A DNA stretch of 16,933 bases from assembly GCA_029855925.1 (NCBI GenBank), contig JAGSHP010000210.1, positions 1 to 16,933 of the forward strand, read 5' to 3'. The notes below the pieces were generated by a model. The model did no database searches. It saw only the letters and a program-made list of their open reading frames with translations, and was not told the origin of the DNA. This DNA comes from Candidatus Thorarchaeota archaeon. Lineage in GTDB: Archaea; Asgardarchaeota; Thorarchaeia; Thorarchaeales; Thorarchaeaceae. Shown in pieces: positions 6,877-14,474 of this stretch. The translations under genes were made by a program, and so were the position numbers. Each line of letters opens with the position of its first letter. The stretch's first letter is position 1.

Positions 6877-6886
6877 TATATATAAA
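6877..6886 (+). promoter_or_regulatory. TATA box placed for a leaderless transcript of Roadblock gene 4
   Basis: TATATATAAA is centred about 26-27 bases before ATG 6907. That is the normal archaeal TATA-to-start distance, so transcription should begin at or next to the start codon. No ribosome binding site lies between. This supports the long form of the downstream protein. Confidence 0.7.
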
Positions 6887-6906
6887 CAGGAATCGAACTA
6901 GTAGTA

Positions 6907-7311
6907 ATGGCAGAAACTATCATAGCCCCGGAGGGCTGGCAAATGGTCGACAAAGCAAAAATCGAGAATATAGTGTCAGAGGTCATGGCTGCGAATGCAG
7001 ACATTCAGGGAATCATAGTATGTGATGCAAATGGAAAGGTCATTTTTGGTCATACTGTGACCGATGATATCAAACATGATGAGATAGCAAAGTTAGCCGT
7101 CAAGATTGCCGGAAACTCCGCACAGCTTGTGACTGGTCTAGAGCAGGGTGGTCTCAAGGAGGTCACCATTACTTCTGAGAAGGGGCTTGTCGTTATTCTT
7201 GGAGATGTTGAGCTGGTTCTCGCAGGTATCGCTGGTGAAACGGCTAGAGAGGCAATGGGACTCATTAGAATTGCCCTAAGAAGAGCGTTGCTGAATATGG
7301 TGGGCGAATAA
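6907..7311 (+). CDS. Roadblock/LC7 domain protein 4
   Basis: The 134-residue protein is a Roadblock/LC7 domain over about 13-125: helix KAKIENIVSEVMAANA, strand-turn IQGIIVCDANGKVIFGHTV, a central helix (EIAKLAVKIAGNSAQLVTG), strands LKEVTITSEKGLVVIL and a strand reaching GIAGETA, then a last helix (MGLIRIALRRALLNMVG). An N-terminal stretch of 12 residues precedes an internal Met at position 13 (6943). The upstream TATA box fits a leaderless start at 6907, so I keep the long form. It stands alone on the plus strand, divergent from the Sec23/24-like gene over 133 bases, so the two could share control. It is the fourth Roadblock protein within 4.3 kb. Confidence 0.88.
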   Translation: MAETIIAPEGWQMVDKAKIENIVSEVMAANADIQGIIVCDANGKVIFGHTVTDDIKHDEIAKLAVKIAGNSAQLVTGLEQGGLKEVTITSEKGLVVILGDVELVLAGIAGETAREAMGLIRIALRRALLNMVGE

Positions 7312-7328
7312 GGTACGTGAGAAACATC

Positions 7329-7333
7329 TTTTT
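7329..7333 (+). terminator. T-tract after Roadblock gene 4
   Basis: Five T in a pyrimidine-rich setting (CTTTTTCT) lie 18-22 bases after the stop, enough for archaeal intrinsic termination. No hairpin precedes it. Confidence 0.35.
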
Positions 7334-7384
7334 CTGCATGTGCTCGAGATTTCATCCAAAGGTAATATTCTAATAAGGTCTGAA

Positions 7385-7409
7385 TAATACTTCGGTATTA
7401 CCAAGTATT
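7385..7409 (+). repeat. Overlapping inverted repeats with a UUCG-loop hairpin
   Basis: TAATAC-TTCG-GTATTA (7385-7400) is a perfect 6-base stem closed by C-UUCG-G, the most stable tetraloop class. AATACTT (7386-7392) also pairs with AAGTATT (7403-7409), and the two stems exclude each other. The element lies in the 173-base gap between Roadblock gene 4 and smc, upstream of the smc TATA box. Confidence 0.6.
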
Positions 7410-7429
7410 TAGTGGGCCATATCACCCAC

Positions 7430-7436
7430 ATATATA
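7430..7436 (+). promoter_or_regulatory. TATA box of the smc-scpA-scpB operon
   Basis: ATATATA is centred at 7433 and predicts a transcript start near 7459, giving a leader of about 26 bases before the smc start. GGCGGG at 7471-7476 is a possible weak ribosome binding site. Confidence 0.5.
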
Positions 7437-7484
7437 CGCACAAGTGCAAATCTCAAAACATGTGAAATCTGGCGGGACTGTAAC

Positions 7485-10400
7485 GTGGTGTACATAGACA
7501 AACTCGTCTGCAAGGGATTCAAATCGTTTGGACGAGACACAGTTACAATCAAACTTCACCCCGGATTCACATGTATTGTCGGTCCAAATGGTTCTGGCAA
7601 ATCGAATGTGGTTGATGCAATTCTATTCGTCTTAGGACAGCTTAGTGCCAAGACGCTAAGGGCGACCGTATTCTCTGACCTTCTGTATGCTCCGCCCAAG
7701 CCAGGAATGCCGCCAAAGGCAAAGGCGGCTGTAGTGCAATTGCATTTTAATAACAAGGACAGAAAACTGGCGATTGATGCCGACAAAGTTGTCATCGAAC
7801 GCGAACTCGACGAAACAGGGAAGTCTGTCTGTAGAATCAATGGCAAAGTTGTGACTAGGACTACAGTCTTGGATGTACTCGGGAGTATTGGAGTCGATCC
7901 TAATGGGTATAATCTGGTCTTGCAGGGCGAGATAGCTCAGATGGTGAAGATGAGCCCCAATGACCGTAGAAAACTCATCGAGGAAATTGCAGGGATATCT
8001 GCCTATGATGAACAGAAGGAGAGGGCTCTGAAAAAACTGGCTGAGAGCGAAGCCAATCTCTCGAGGGTTGAAACACAACTTGAGGAACGCCGGCATCACT
8101 TGGAAAAACTCGGGAGCGAACGCGAGGATGCCATGCGGTACACGGGAATCCAAGAGCAAATGAGGAAAATCAAGATTGATGTCCTTGCATGGAAAATAAT
8201 CAAGTCTCAAAATCGTATCGAGACAATTAGCCAGACCTTGACAGAACGTGCGGATGAATCTGAGAAGCTGGAACGGGAGCTTAGAGAATTAGAGGAGAAG
8301 AGCGAGGACATCGAGCAGGAGATCGAGGCAATCGATAAGGAGATCGAGAGAATTACTGGCGGGGACTCTGTGAAGGTCTCTGAGCAGTTTGGGGTTGTGT
8401 CCGCAGCAGTATCTCATGTGGAGAGTGACCTAGCACGGGCAAGACAGGACCTCGAAGAAAAGATCAACGAGATGGATGGCCTCTTGGCTGACCAAAAGAG
8501 GGTAAGAGAAGACATAGAAGAGAAGAAGCGGGAGATTGAGGAGCACAAAGGTATCTTAGACGAGAAGGAGTCCGAGCTTGAAGAGGTCGAGGCAAAGATA
8601 GGAAGATTGCAGGAAACTCTGAACAAAGAGCAAGAGGACTACTATGAGGCTCAAAGAAAGCTGCAGACCCTCAATAATGAGATGCTGGCTCTTGATGAGA
8701 GCGTATCTGAGATTCGGTCTGCAATGAAGAGCGATGAACGAGAACTCGGCATTGCATATGAGGAGATTCGAGAGGCTGAGGAAAAGCTCATCGAAATACG
8801 AAAGGAGCTGGATCAGCTCAGAGAGGATGTCCCAAAAGAGAGAGAGGAGCTTCTACGTAGCAAGACCGTCGAGGAGTCCAAGCGTAAGGCAATCGAAGAC
8901 ATCGATAAGCAACTAGCAACTCTGCAGAGTGAGATAGACGAGTCGGAGAAAATCATCAGGCAGACCAGAGACGAACTCATAAAGATGCAGGCGCGACGGG
9001 ACGCGCTCAGGGAGGCTGAGGAGGCATTCCTGCGTCGAAAGAAGGCAGTAGCAAGAGTTCTTGAGATGAGAGACAATGAGGAGATTGAGGGAGTCTATGG
9101 CACTGTTGCCGAGCTTGGTACCATTGACCCGGAGTACGCGGTCGCACTCGAGATTGCAGGGGGTAACCGACTCACACATATTGTTGTTGAGGACGAGGAT
9201 GTCGCAACCAAGTGCATTGACCTGCTCAAACGGGAGCACGTTGGGAGAGCGACATTCATTCCGCTTACTCGAATAAAATCGCGAGCTCCAAGTCATATCC
9301 CAGATGACGAGAGGGTAATTGGATACGCCATGGACCTCGTCAAATTCGATCCGAAGTTTCAACCCGCCTTTGAGTTCGTATTTTCAAATACTATTGTCAC
9401 TGAGGATTTCGATACTGCAAAGAGGATGGGCTTCAAAGGATGGCGCTCGGTCTCTCTTGATGGAGATCTTGTTGAACGTTCGGGACTGATTAGTGGTGGT
9501 CACTATCAAAGGGGGTCATCTGGACTATCGCTCAAGATTGAAGACAAGAGCCCAGAGTACGAACAGAAACTGCAGGGTCTGACCGAGATTCTTGAAGGAC
9601 TTATCACGAAGAAGCAAGAACTCCAAGAGGAAAAGAGAGGAATGGAGAAGGAGGCACAGGAACTATCCAAGTCAATCTACAGATTAGGGATACAGCTTGA
9701 TAGCCATGAGAAGACTCTCGAGAACTTGGAAATCAAAGAGAAGACCCTCACCGAGAAAATAGAGGGCGCAAAAATCAAGATCGCTGCTCTTGAGGGGCAA
9801 ATCGCAGACCTTCGCCAGCGCGATATAGAAATTACAGAGAAGAGGGAGAAGATTCGTGCCGAGAGAGATTCGTGCAATGAGTGGCTAGCGACATCGAGGA
9901 CATCCAAGATAACCGAAGAGCTGCGCGACCTTGCAAGTGTAGCAGAGCATCTACGGAAGAAGAGAGATGCCATTCAAAATGATACCAATGCGCTCAGAAT
10001 TGCTTTGGAAGAGAGACTGCAGCCCAAGGCCGAAGAGATTGAGATGAGAATTCAAGTTATCTCTGCAGTCTTGCCAGGACTTGAGGCGGAGGTAGAGAGG
10101 CTTGAGTCCCAGCTTGAGGAGAAGCAGCAGGAACTGGAGAGCCTTCGTGTCAGAAGAGAGAAGGTTGAGGAGACCGTAAAGGACCGACGTGTTCGACAGA
10201 TCCATTTGAAGGAAGAGGCACGGAACTTACGGTACCGGCACGAGGAGATTCGGGAGGCACAGACTTCCAACGAGAAAGCAGTCTACAGGCTCCAGTCAGA
10301 GCAATCGAGGCTTGAGAACGAGATAGTCGCACTGATGGCGGAACTAAGACAAATGGCAGACGCTGATGAGGAATTATCAAAACGCGATCAAATGAGGGAG

Positions 10401-11075
10401 TTGACCTACAAGGAGATCAGCGACCTCGAAGAGAAGTTCAGATCGTTGAACAGAGAATTGGAAGAGATGGGGCCGGTCAATCTAAAGTCATTGACAGACT
10501 ATGATGCAGAGAGAGCACGATATGATGAGATTGTTGAAAAGAAGACAAAACTGGAGGAGGAGCACAAGGAGATTATCAGATTCATGGAGGAACTGGAGAG
10601 AGAGAAGACACAGAAGTTCCTTCAGGTCTATAATGAGATTGCCGATAATTTCTCAAAGGTCTTTGCGAAGCTCTCGCCAGGAGGAGAGGCCAGTTTACTG
10701 CTTGAGAACCCGGAACATCCTCTCATGGGTGGCGTGACAGTCCGCTCAAAGCCGCGTGGCAAGGACATCGTCTCTCTTGATGCAATGAGTGGTGGAGAGA
10801 AGACGCTGACGGGACTGGCATTCATTTTTGCAATCCAGATGCATAGCCCAGCAAGTTTCTATGTCTTTGATGAGATTGATGCAGCCCTTGACGATGTCAA
10901 TGCTCATAACGTGGCACTACTCATCTCAGAGATGGCCAAGTCATCACAGTTCATTGTTGTTTCCCTGCGAGATGTAACCGTGAGAAAGGCCGACCTCTTA
11001 GTAGGGGTTTCCAATCAGGACGGGATCTCAAGGATTGTTGCAGTTGATTTGGAGGAGGTGGCTGGTGCGGCATGA
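7485..11075 (+). CDS. smc: Chromosome segregation ATPase SMC
   Basis: The 1196-residue protein has the full SMC layout and usual length. The Walker A motif GPNGSGKS is at 33-40. A long coiled coil (about 165-515) leads to a hinge domain (about 530-675) from GVYGTVAELG to LISGG. The return coiled coil (about 685-1040) carries no large interruption. The head contains the ABC signature MSGGEK (1101-1106) and Walker B with FDEIDAALDD (1128-1137). SMC dimers with the kleisin ScpA and ScpB compact and separate chromosomes, likely by loop extrusion driven by ATP. The start is GTG 7485 or the adjacent GTG 7488. The stop overlaps the start of scpA in ATGA. SMC is favoured over Rad50 because there is no zinc hook, and the downstream genes confirm it. 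Confidence 0.98.
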   Translation: MVYIDKLVCKGFKSFGRDTVTIKLHPGFTCIVGPNGSGKSNVVDAILFVLGQLSAKTLRATVFSDLLYAPPKPGMPPKAKAAVVQLHFNNKDRKLAIDADKVVIERELDETGKSVCRINGKVVTRTTVLDVLGSIGVDPNGYNLVLQGEIAQMVKMSPNDRRKLIEEIAGISAYDEQKERALKKLAESEANLSRVETQLEERRHHLEKLGSEREDAMRYTGIQEQMRKIKIDVLAWKIIKSQNRIETISQTLTERADESEKLERELRELEEKSEDIEQEIEAIDKEIERITGGDSVKVSEQFGVVSAAVSHVESDLARARQDLEEKINEMDGLLADQKRVREDIEEKKREIEEHKGILDEKESELEEVEAKIGRLQETLNKEQEDYYEAQRKLQTLNNEMLALDESVSEIRSAMKSDERELGIAYEEIREAEEKLIEIRKELDQLREDVPKEREELLRSKTVEESKRKAIEDIDKQLATLQSEIDESEKIIRQTRDELIKMQARRDALREAEEAFLRRKKAVARVLEMRDNEEIEGVYGTVAELGTIDPEYAVALEIAGGNRLTHIVVEDEDVATKCIDLLKREHVGRATFIPLTRIKSRAPSHIPDDERVIGYAMDLVKFDPKFQPAFEFVFSNTIVTEDFDTAKRMGFKGWRSVSLDGDLVERSGLISGGHYQRGSSGLSLKIEDKSPEYEQKLQGLTEILEGLITKKQELQEEKRGMEKEAQELSKSIYRLGIQLDSHEKTLENLEIKEKTLTEKIEGAKIKIAALEGQIADLRQRDIEITEKREKIRAERDSCNEWLATSRTSKITEELRDLASVAEHLRKKRDAIQNDTNALRIALEERLQPKAEEIEMRIQVISAVLPGLEAEVERLESQLEEKQQELESLRVRREKVEETVKDRRVRQIHLKEEARNLRYRHEEIREAQTSNEKAVYRLQSEQSRLENEIVALMAELRQMADADEELSKRDQMRELTYKEISDLEEKFRSLNRELEEMGPVNLKSLTDYDAERARYDEIVEKKTKLEEEHKEIIRFMEELEREKTQKFLQVYNEIADNFSKVFAKLSPGGEASLLLENPEHPLMGGVTVRSKPRGKDIVSLDAMSGGEKTLTGLAFIFAIQMHSPASFYVFDEIDAALDDVNAHNVALLISEMAKSSQFIVVSLRDVTVRKADLLVGVSNQDGISRIVAVDLEEVAGAA
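11054..11060 (+). promoter_or_regulatory. Ribosome binding site of scpA inside smc
   Basis: GGAGGTG lies within the last codons of smc, 11 bases before the scpA ATG at 11072. It permits independent initiation as well as coupling through the ATGA overlap. Confidence 0.55.
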
Positions 11076-11782
11076 GCGATGATGATGAACAGCCATTCTG
11101 GATCGAGCCGCCATATATCCTCCTCACCGATGTGCTCCAACTTGATAAGGTCGAACCATGGAACGTTGATGTTGGGAAACTGGTATCGGGCTTTCTTCAA
11201 GAGATGCGGCAGATAGGCGATATTGATTTTAGAATATCTGGAAATGCGCTCTATTCGGCCGCGGTCATTTTCATGAAGAAGACACGTGACCTGGTGGAAA
11301 TGGGAGTCTTGCCACCAGATGAGGATGAGGATGAAGAGGATGTGGAGATTCCCCTCATTCGACCGCCGTTCAGGCTCGCTAATAGGCGCGTGACATTACA
11401 GGAACTGCTCGTGGCAATGGATAGGGTACTGACAAAGGGAGTACGACAACGACCCATTCCTGTAAGACAGAGAAGAAAATCCACCGTGGGGCCAGTGTCC
11501 TTCAAAATGGACACGATAAGGGCGGATGTTGAAGAGACCATCAGTGAGGTGTATAATGACCTCACAGATATCATGAATATCGGCCAAGTGGTGAAATTTA
11601 CAGACATCCTCGTGGAGGCAACAAGACGGGAGATAGTAAGGCTGCTGTTTGCGTTACTGCACCTCTTTGCAAGGGCATACATTGATCTCTGGATGGATGA
11701 GGAAAATGTGATATGGATAAGACTACTTGAACCACCAGAGGAAGAGGGCGAGGAGATAGCAGAGGTATCCGTTGAGAGGTGA
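11072..11782 (+). CDS. scpA: Segregation and condensation protein A (kleisin)
   Basis: ScpA is the kleisin that bridges the two SMC heads. The 236-residue product has the N-terminal helical part that binds the SMC neck: PPYILLTDVLQLDKVEPWNVDV (13-34), then ISGNALYSAAVIFMKKTRDL (55-74), the typical family pattern. An acidic linker (83-92, mostly Asp/Glu) follows. The C-terminal winged helix (about 165-225) that binds the SMC head cap is seen in TDILVEATRREIVRLLFALL. ATG 11072 overlaps the smc stop by four bases, so translation is coupled. scpB begins five bases after the stop. Archaeal ScpA is often short like this one. Confidence 0.94.
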   Translation: MSDDDEQPFWIEPPYILLTDVLQLDKVEPWNVDVGKLVSGFLQEMRQIGDIDFRISGNALYSAAVIFMKKTRDLVEMGVLPPDEDEDEEDVEIPLIRPPFRLANRRVTLQELLVAMDRVLTKGVRQRPIPVRQRRKSTVGPVSFKMDTIRADVEETISEVYNDLTDIMNIGQVVKFTDILVEATRREIVRLLFALLHLFARAYIDLWMDEENVIWIRLLEPPEEEGEEIAEVSVER

Positions 11783-11787
11783 GAAGA

Positions 11788-12342
11788 ATGGAGGAGGACA
11801 TGATCACTCTTGAGGCGGCACTATACGTTGCAGGTCGCCCTCTGACTGTGGAAGAACTTGCAGATATCATTGGAAAGGCGGTCTCTACAACTCAGAAAAT
11901 CTTGAAGGACTTGGAGTTTGAGTATCATAAGAGGGAGGGCGCGCTGGAGGTCGTAGAACTCCCCCGAAGTCGGTATGTGATGCAGTTGAAACCCGAGCTG
12001 ACTCCAAGAGTTGGGAAACTAATCCCCGGGGGTCTCCTGTCATTTTCGACCCTTCAAACGCTGGTATACATTGCTCTCAAACAACCAATTCTTCAGTCCG
12101 AACTCGTACTGCAAAGAGGAACGCACGTCTATGACCATGTTAAGGAACTAACAGAGAAGAAGTTCATTGAGGCAACACCTCAAGGGCGTTCCAAGTTGCT
12201 CCGCACGACCACCCTGTTCGCGGACTATTTTGGACTCGACCATGATATGGTTCGCCTTAAGGCTCAATTGAAGCACAAAATGAAGCAGATTCTGCAGCAG
12301 CAGCAACAGCGAGAGAATGAAGAGATGGACCACCGGCAGTAG
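11788..12342 (+). CDS. scpB: Segregation and condensation protein B
   Basis: ScpB binds the linker of ScpA as a dimer and stabilises the SMC-kleisin complex. The 184-residue product shows two winged-helix domains. The first (about 1-80) begins ITLEAALYVAGRPLTVEELA, and the second (about 85-160) contains LSFSTLQTLVYIALKQPILQSEL and VKELTEKKFIEATPQGRSK, both family hallmarks. A GTG at 11779 is in frame, but AGGTGA (11777-11782) stands five bases before ATG 11788, which I take as the true start. The C-terminus has five Gln in a row (CAGCAGCAGCAACAG, 12295-12309) in a charged tail. The gene ends nine bases from the convergent hypE. Confidence 0.94.
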   Translation: MEEDMITLEAALYVAGRPLTVEELADIIGKAVSTTQKILKDLEFEYHKREGALEVVELPRSRYVMQLKPELTPRVGKLIPGGLLSFSTLQTLVYIALKQPILQSELVLQRGTHVYDHVKELTEKKFIEATPQGRSKLLRTTTLFADYFGLDHDMVRLKAQLKHKMKQILQQQQQRENEEMDHRQ

Positions 12343-12351
12343 CAGCGAATA

Positions 12352-13362
12352 TTAGCACACTCTAGGGACTGGCTCTCCAAGAGGAACTTGAACGACCTTT
12401 CGCCCACCGACTGTTGTATGCAATAAAACTCGTGGTTTACCTGGCTTGACAGTGCCAATCACTGCAGCATCGTGCGTGGAGGGGTAGTTCTGTAGTGCGG
12501 AAAGAATGTCCTCAGTCTTGCTTGAGTCGACCGTCATCACTATCCGCCCCTCGCTGCTCATATGCAGTGGGTTTAGACCCAGAATCTCACAGAGCGATCG
12601 CACAGCAGGTCTGATAGGAATCTGAGACTCCATCAATTCAAATACAACCTCAGATTTTGTGGCAATTTCATTTAGTGCTACGGCCGTGCCTCCACGGGTG
12701 GGATCCTTCATTGCATGAACCCCACCTACATCAAGGGCTGAACGTACTGGTTCCCACAGTGGTGCGACGTCACTTGTGAGTGATGTCTCGAACTCTAGTC
12801 CTTCCCGATGAGCCAAGAGTGCGGTGCCATGGTCTCCAATAGGACCGGTGACAATGATATCGTCACCAGGCTGAGCACCAGAGTCTGTTATTGGATGGTC
12901 AAGATACACGCGACCGATACCAGTTGTGGACATCACGAGACCATCAATGGTTCCACGGGGCATCACTTTCGTGTCACCAGCTATCATTGCAACTCCAAGA
13001 GGTTCGATTATGCTGTTCAGGGAGTGAAGAATTCTTTGCAGGTCTTCAATCTCAAACCCTTCTTCAACAATCACCGTATTCGTCATGGCGATGGGTTGTG
13101 CACCCATTGCAGTGAGATCGTTGATGGTCCCACACGCTGTGAGATGCCCAATGTCACCACCCGGGAAGAAGAGTGGCTGCACTGTATGCGCATCAGTGCA
13201 TACGATGAATCGGCCCTCGGAATCAAGACTGGCACCATCATCCATCTCCTCGAGACCAACGGGACCAAGTCTTGTTCGCCCAAAAGAGGGGAGTATGATC
13301 TCCTCTATCAGGCGTTGCATGATTTTGCCACCCGCACCATGAGCGGTTTCAATTCGGGCCAT
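12352..13362 (-). CDS. hypE: [NiFe]-hydrogenase maturation protein HypE
   Basis: HypE dehydrates the carbamoyl group placed on its C-terminal cysteine by HypF, using ATP, to give the thiocyanate that becomes the CN ligand of the hydrogenase iron. The 336-residue length is typical. It has the N-terminal HGAGGK (8-13), the segment LTACGTINDLTAMGA, AGDTKVMPRG (128-137), the PurM-like DPTRGG (220-225), and the diagnostic end PRVC with Cys336. ATG 13362 follows AGGTGA (13374-13369) with six bases between. The gene is divergent from rps8e over 144 bases and convergent with scpB. Its presence implies a [NiFe] hydrogenase elsewhere in the genome; none is in this window. Confidence 0.97.
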   Translation of the reverse strand: MARIETAHGAGGKIMQRLIEEIILPSFGRTRLGPVGLEEMDDGASLDSEGRFIVCTDAHTVQPLFFPGGDIGHLTACGTINDLTAMGAQPIAMTNTVIVEEGFEIEDLQRILHSLNSIIEPLGVAMIAGDTKVMPRGTIDGLVMSTTGIGRVYLDHPITDSGAQPGDDIIVTGPIGDHGTALLAHREGLEFETSLTSDVAPLWEPVRSALDVGGVHAMKDPTRGGTAVALNEIATKSEVVFELMESQIPIRPAVRSLCEILGLNPLHMSSEGRIVMTVDSSKTEDILSALQNYPSTHDAAVIGTVKPGKPRVLLHTTVGGRKVVQVPLGEPVPRVC

Positions 13363-13454
13363 GGTCAGTCACCTTAACTCGAGCAAGCACATCTGAAAGA
13401 ACTATTTGAACGAGTCGTTTGGGGATTTGCAGCAATCTATGGTCGCGAAGCAAC

Positions 13455-13462
13455 ATTTAAAA
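13455..13462 (+). promoter_or_regulatory. TATA box of rps8e
   Basis: ATTTAAAA is centred near 13458, with a purine-rich CGAAGCAAC before it as a possible BRE. The predicted transcript start near 13484 leaves a leader of about 22 bases that contains CGAGGT (13493-13498), eight bases before ATG 13507. Confidence 0.5.
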
Positions 13463-13506
13463 CGAATTCTCCAAGAGCGACAGTGACCCAAACGAGGTAG
13501 TCAAAA

Positions 13507-13884
13507 ATGGGTGTCTGGCATAGAAGATCAAGGCGCATATTCACAGGTGCGCGACTGAAGAGATTTCGAAGCAAGAGAAAATTCGAGATGGGGCGCACGC
13601 CAACTGAAACACTGATAGGTGAATACAAGACCCTTCGCATTGACAGCAAGGGTGCAAGAAAGAAAGTTCCTGCACTGAGAGTAAAATACGTCAATGTCAC
13701 AGACCCCAAGAAGCACCAGTCATTTCGAGCGGAAGTGCTCGATGTTGAGAAGAACCCAGCAAATATGGACTACCAGCGACGGAAGGTCATCACACGAGGA
13801 ACCATCATCAAGACGTCAAAGGGCAGAGCCCGCGTGACCAGCAGGCCTGGTCAAGATGGCGTGCTCAATGCCGTCCTCATCTAG
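13507..13884 (+). CDS. rps8e: 30S ribosomal protein S8e
   Basis: S8e is a small-subunit ribosomal protein found in archaea and eukaryotes but not bacteria, so it is strong evidence for domain. The 125-residue product is the normal archaeal length. It shows the very basic N-terminus GVWHRRSRRIFTGARLKRFR, the segment FEMGRTPTETLIGEYK, VKYVNVTDPK, and the C-terminal beta part with RRKVITRGTIIKTSKGRARV and RPGQDGVLNA. The start ATG 13507 has GAGGT eight bases upstream. It is a single gene with hyp genes on both sides on the opposite strand. The stop lies 29 bases from the convergent hypA stop. Confidence 0.98.
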   Translation: MGVWHRRSRRIFTGARLKRFRSKRKFEMGRTPTETLIGEYKTLRIDSKGARKKVPALRVKYVNVTDPKKHQSFRAEVLDVEKNPANMDYQRRKVITRGTIIKTSKGRARVTSRPGQDGVLNAVLI

Positions 13885-13913
13885 TTCTGTAAACGTGTGC
13901 CAAATTGCTGCGC

Positions 13914-14303
13914 TCACTCGGAGCTGGCAATTTCGGCTTCTATGTCAGTTATGTAGAACTCTTTCCCACCAATGATCTCAGTGGCTGCACTCCCACATCG
14001 TGGGCATTTCATTGGAGCAAATGCCGCAATCTCGGGCGGAAGCGTTGGGTCAGGAACAGTTTCTCCCTCGAAGCCACAGTCACTGCATCGAAGCCGGCCA
14101 CGTACGGTGTGTATCTTCAATTCAGCCCCCTCAAGTATTGTATTCTTTGATGCGATCTCGAAGTTGAATATTAGTTGGTCAATTACAAGGAATGTGAACT
14201 CCCCGACATCAACGTTCACTCGCGTTACTCGTCGTGCATTGTGTTCCTCTGCTGCCTGCAGTGCTGTTTCGACAATGGACATCGCGGCGGAGAATTCATG
14301 CAT
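13914..14303 (-). CDS. hypA: [NiFe]-hydrogenase maturation protein HypA
   Basis: HypA is the nickel metallochaperone that works with HypB to insert Ni into the hydrogenase large subunit. The 129-residue protein begins MHEFSAA; the family's nickel ligands include the N-terminal Met/His2 motif, which is intact. The zinc site is formed by C73, C76, C100 and C103 (CSDC and CPRC). VDVGEFTFL (31-39) is also typical. ATG 14303 is confirmed by the MHE start; GGAG lies about ten bases upstream. The gene is separated from hypE by rps8e on the other strand, so the two hyp genes are not one operon. Confidence 0.95.
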   Translation of the reverse strand: MHEFSAAMSIVETALQAAEEHNARRVTRVNVDVGEFTFLVIDQLIFNFEIASKNTILEGAELKIHTVRGRLRCSDCGFEGETVPDPTLPPEIAAFAPMKCPRCGSAATEIIGGKEFYITDIEAEIASSE

Positions 14304-14420
14304 GTTATGGTCGCTCCGTTCACATATGACAAGATTGCAGTTATGACGATTTTGCTAAGAACAATAGAAACCACATGTCCATCACAACTCGTCTATCAAC
14401 GGTAAGCCTCTTGCAGACAA

Positions 14421-14460
14421 TAACAAAAGGGAGAGAAGACGGCCTTGAGGTCAAGGCCGT
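14421..14460 (-). terminator. Hairpin and pyrimidine tract ending the fumarate-reductase-like operon
   Basis: A perfect 10-base inverted repeat (ACGGCCTTGA at 14439-14448 and TCAAGGCCGT at 14451-14460) is separated by only two bases. On the minus strand it begins 14 bases after the tfrB stop and is followed by CTTCTCTCCCTTTTGTT. The GC-rich stem and T/C-rich tail fit a terminator read from the minus strand. The real hairpin would open a few pairs at the loop. Confidence 0.65.
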
Positions 14461-14474
14461 ATTTCATGGTTCAT

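Noticed and set aside
14310..14340. TCATATGTGA near-palindrome before hypA, possible regulator site
   Set aside because: Too short to separate from chance and no second copy was seen in the window.
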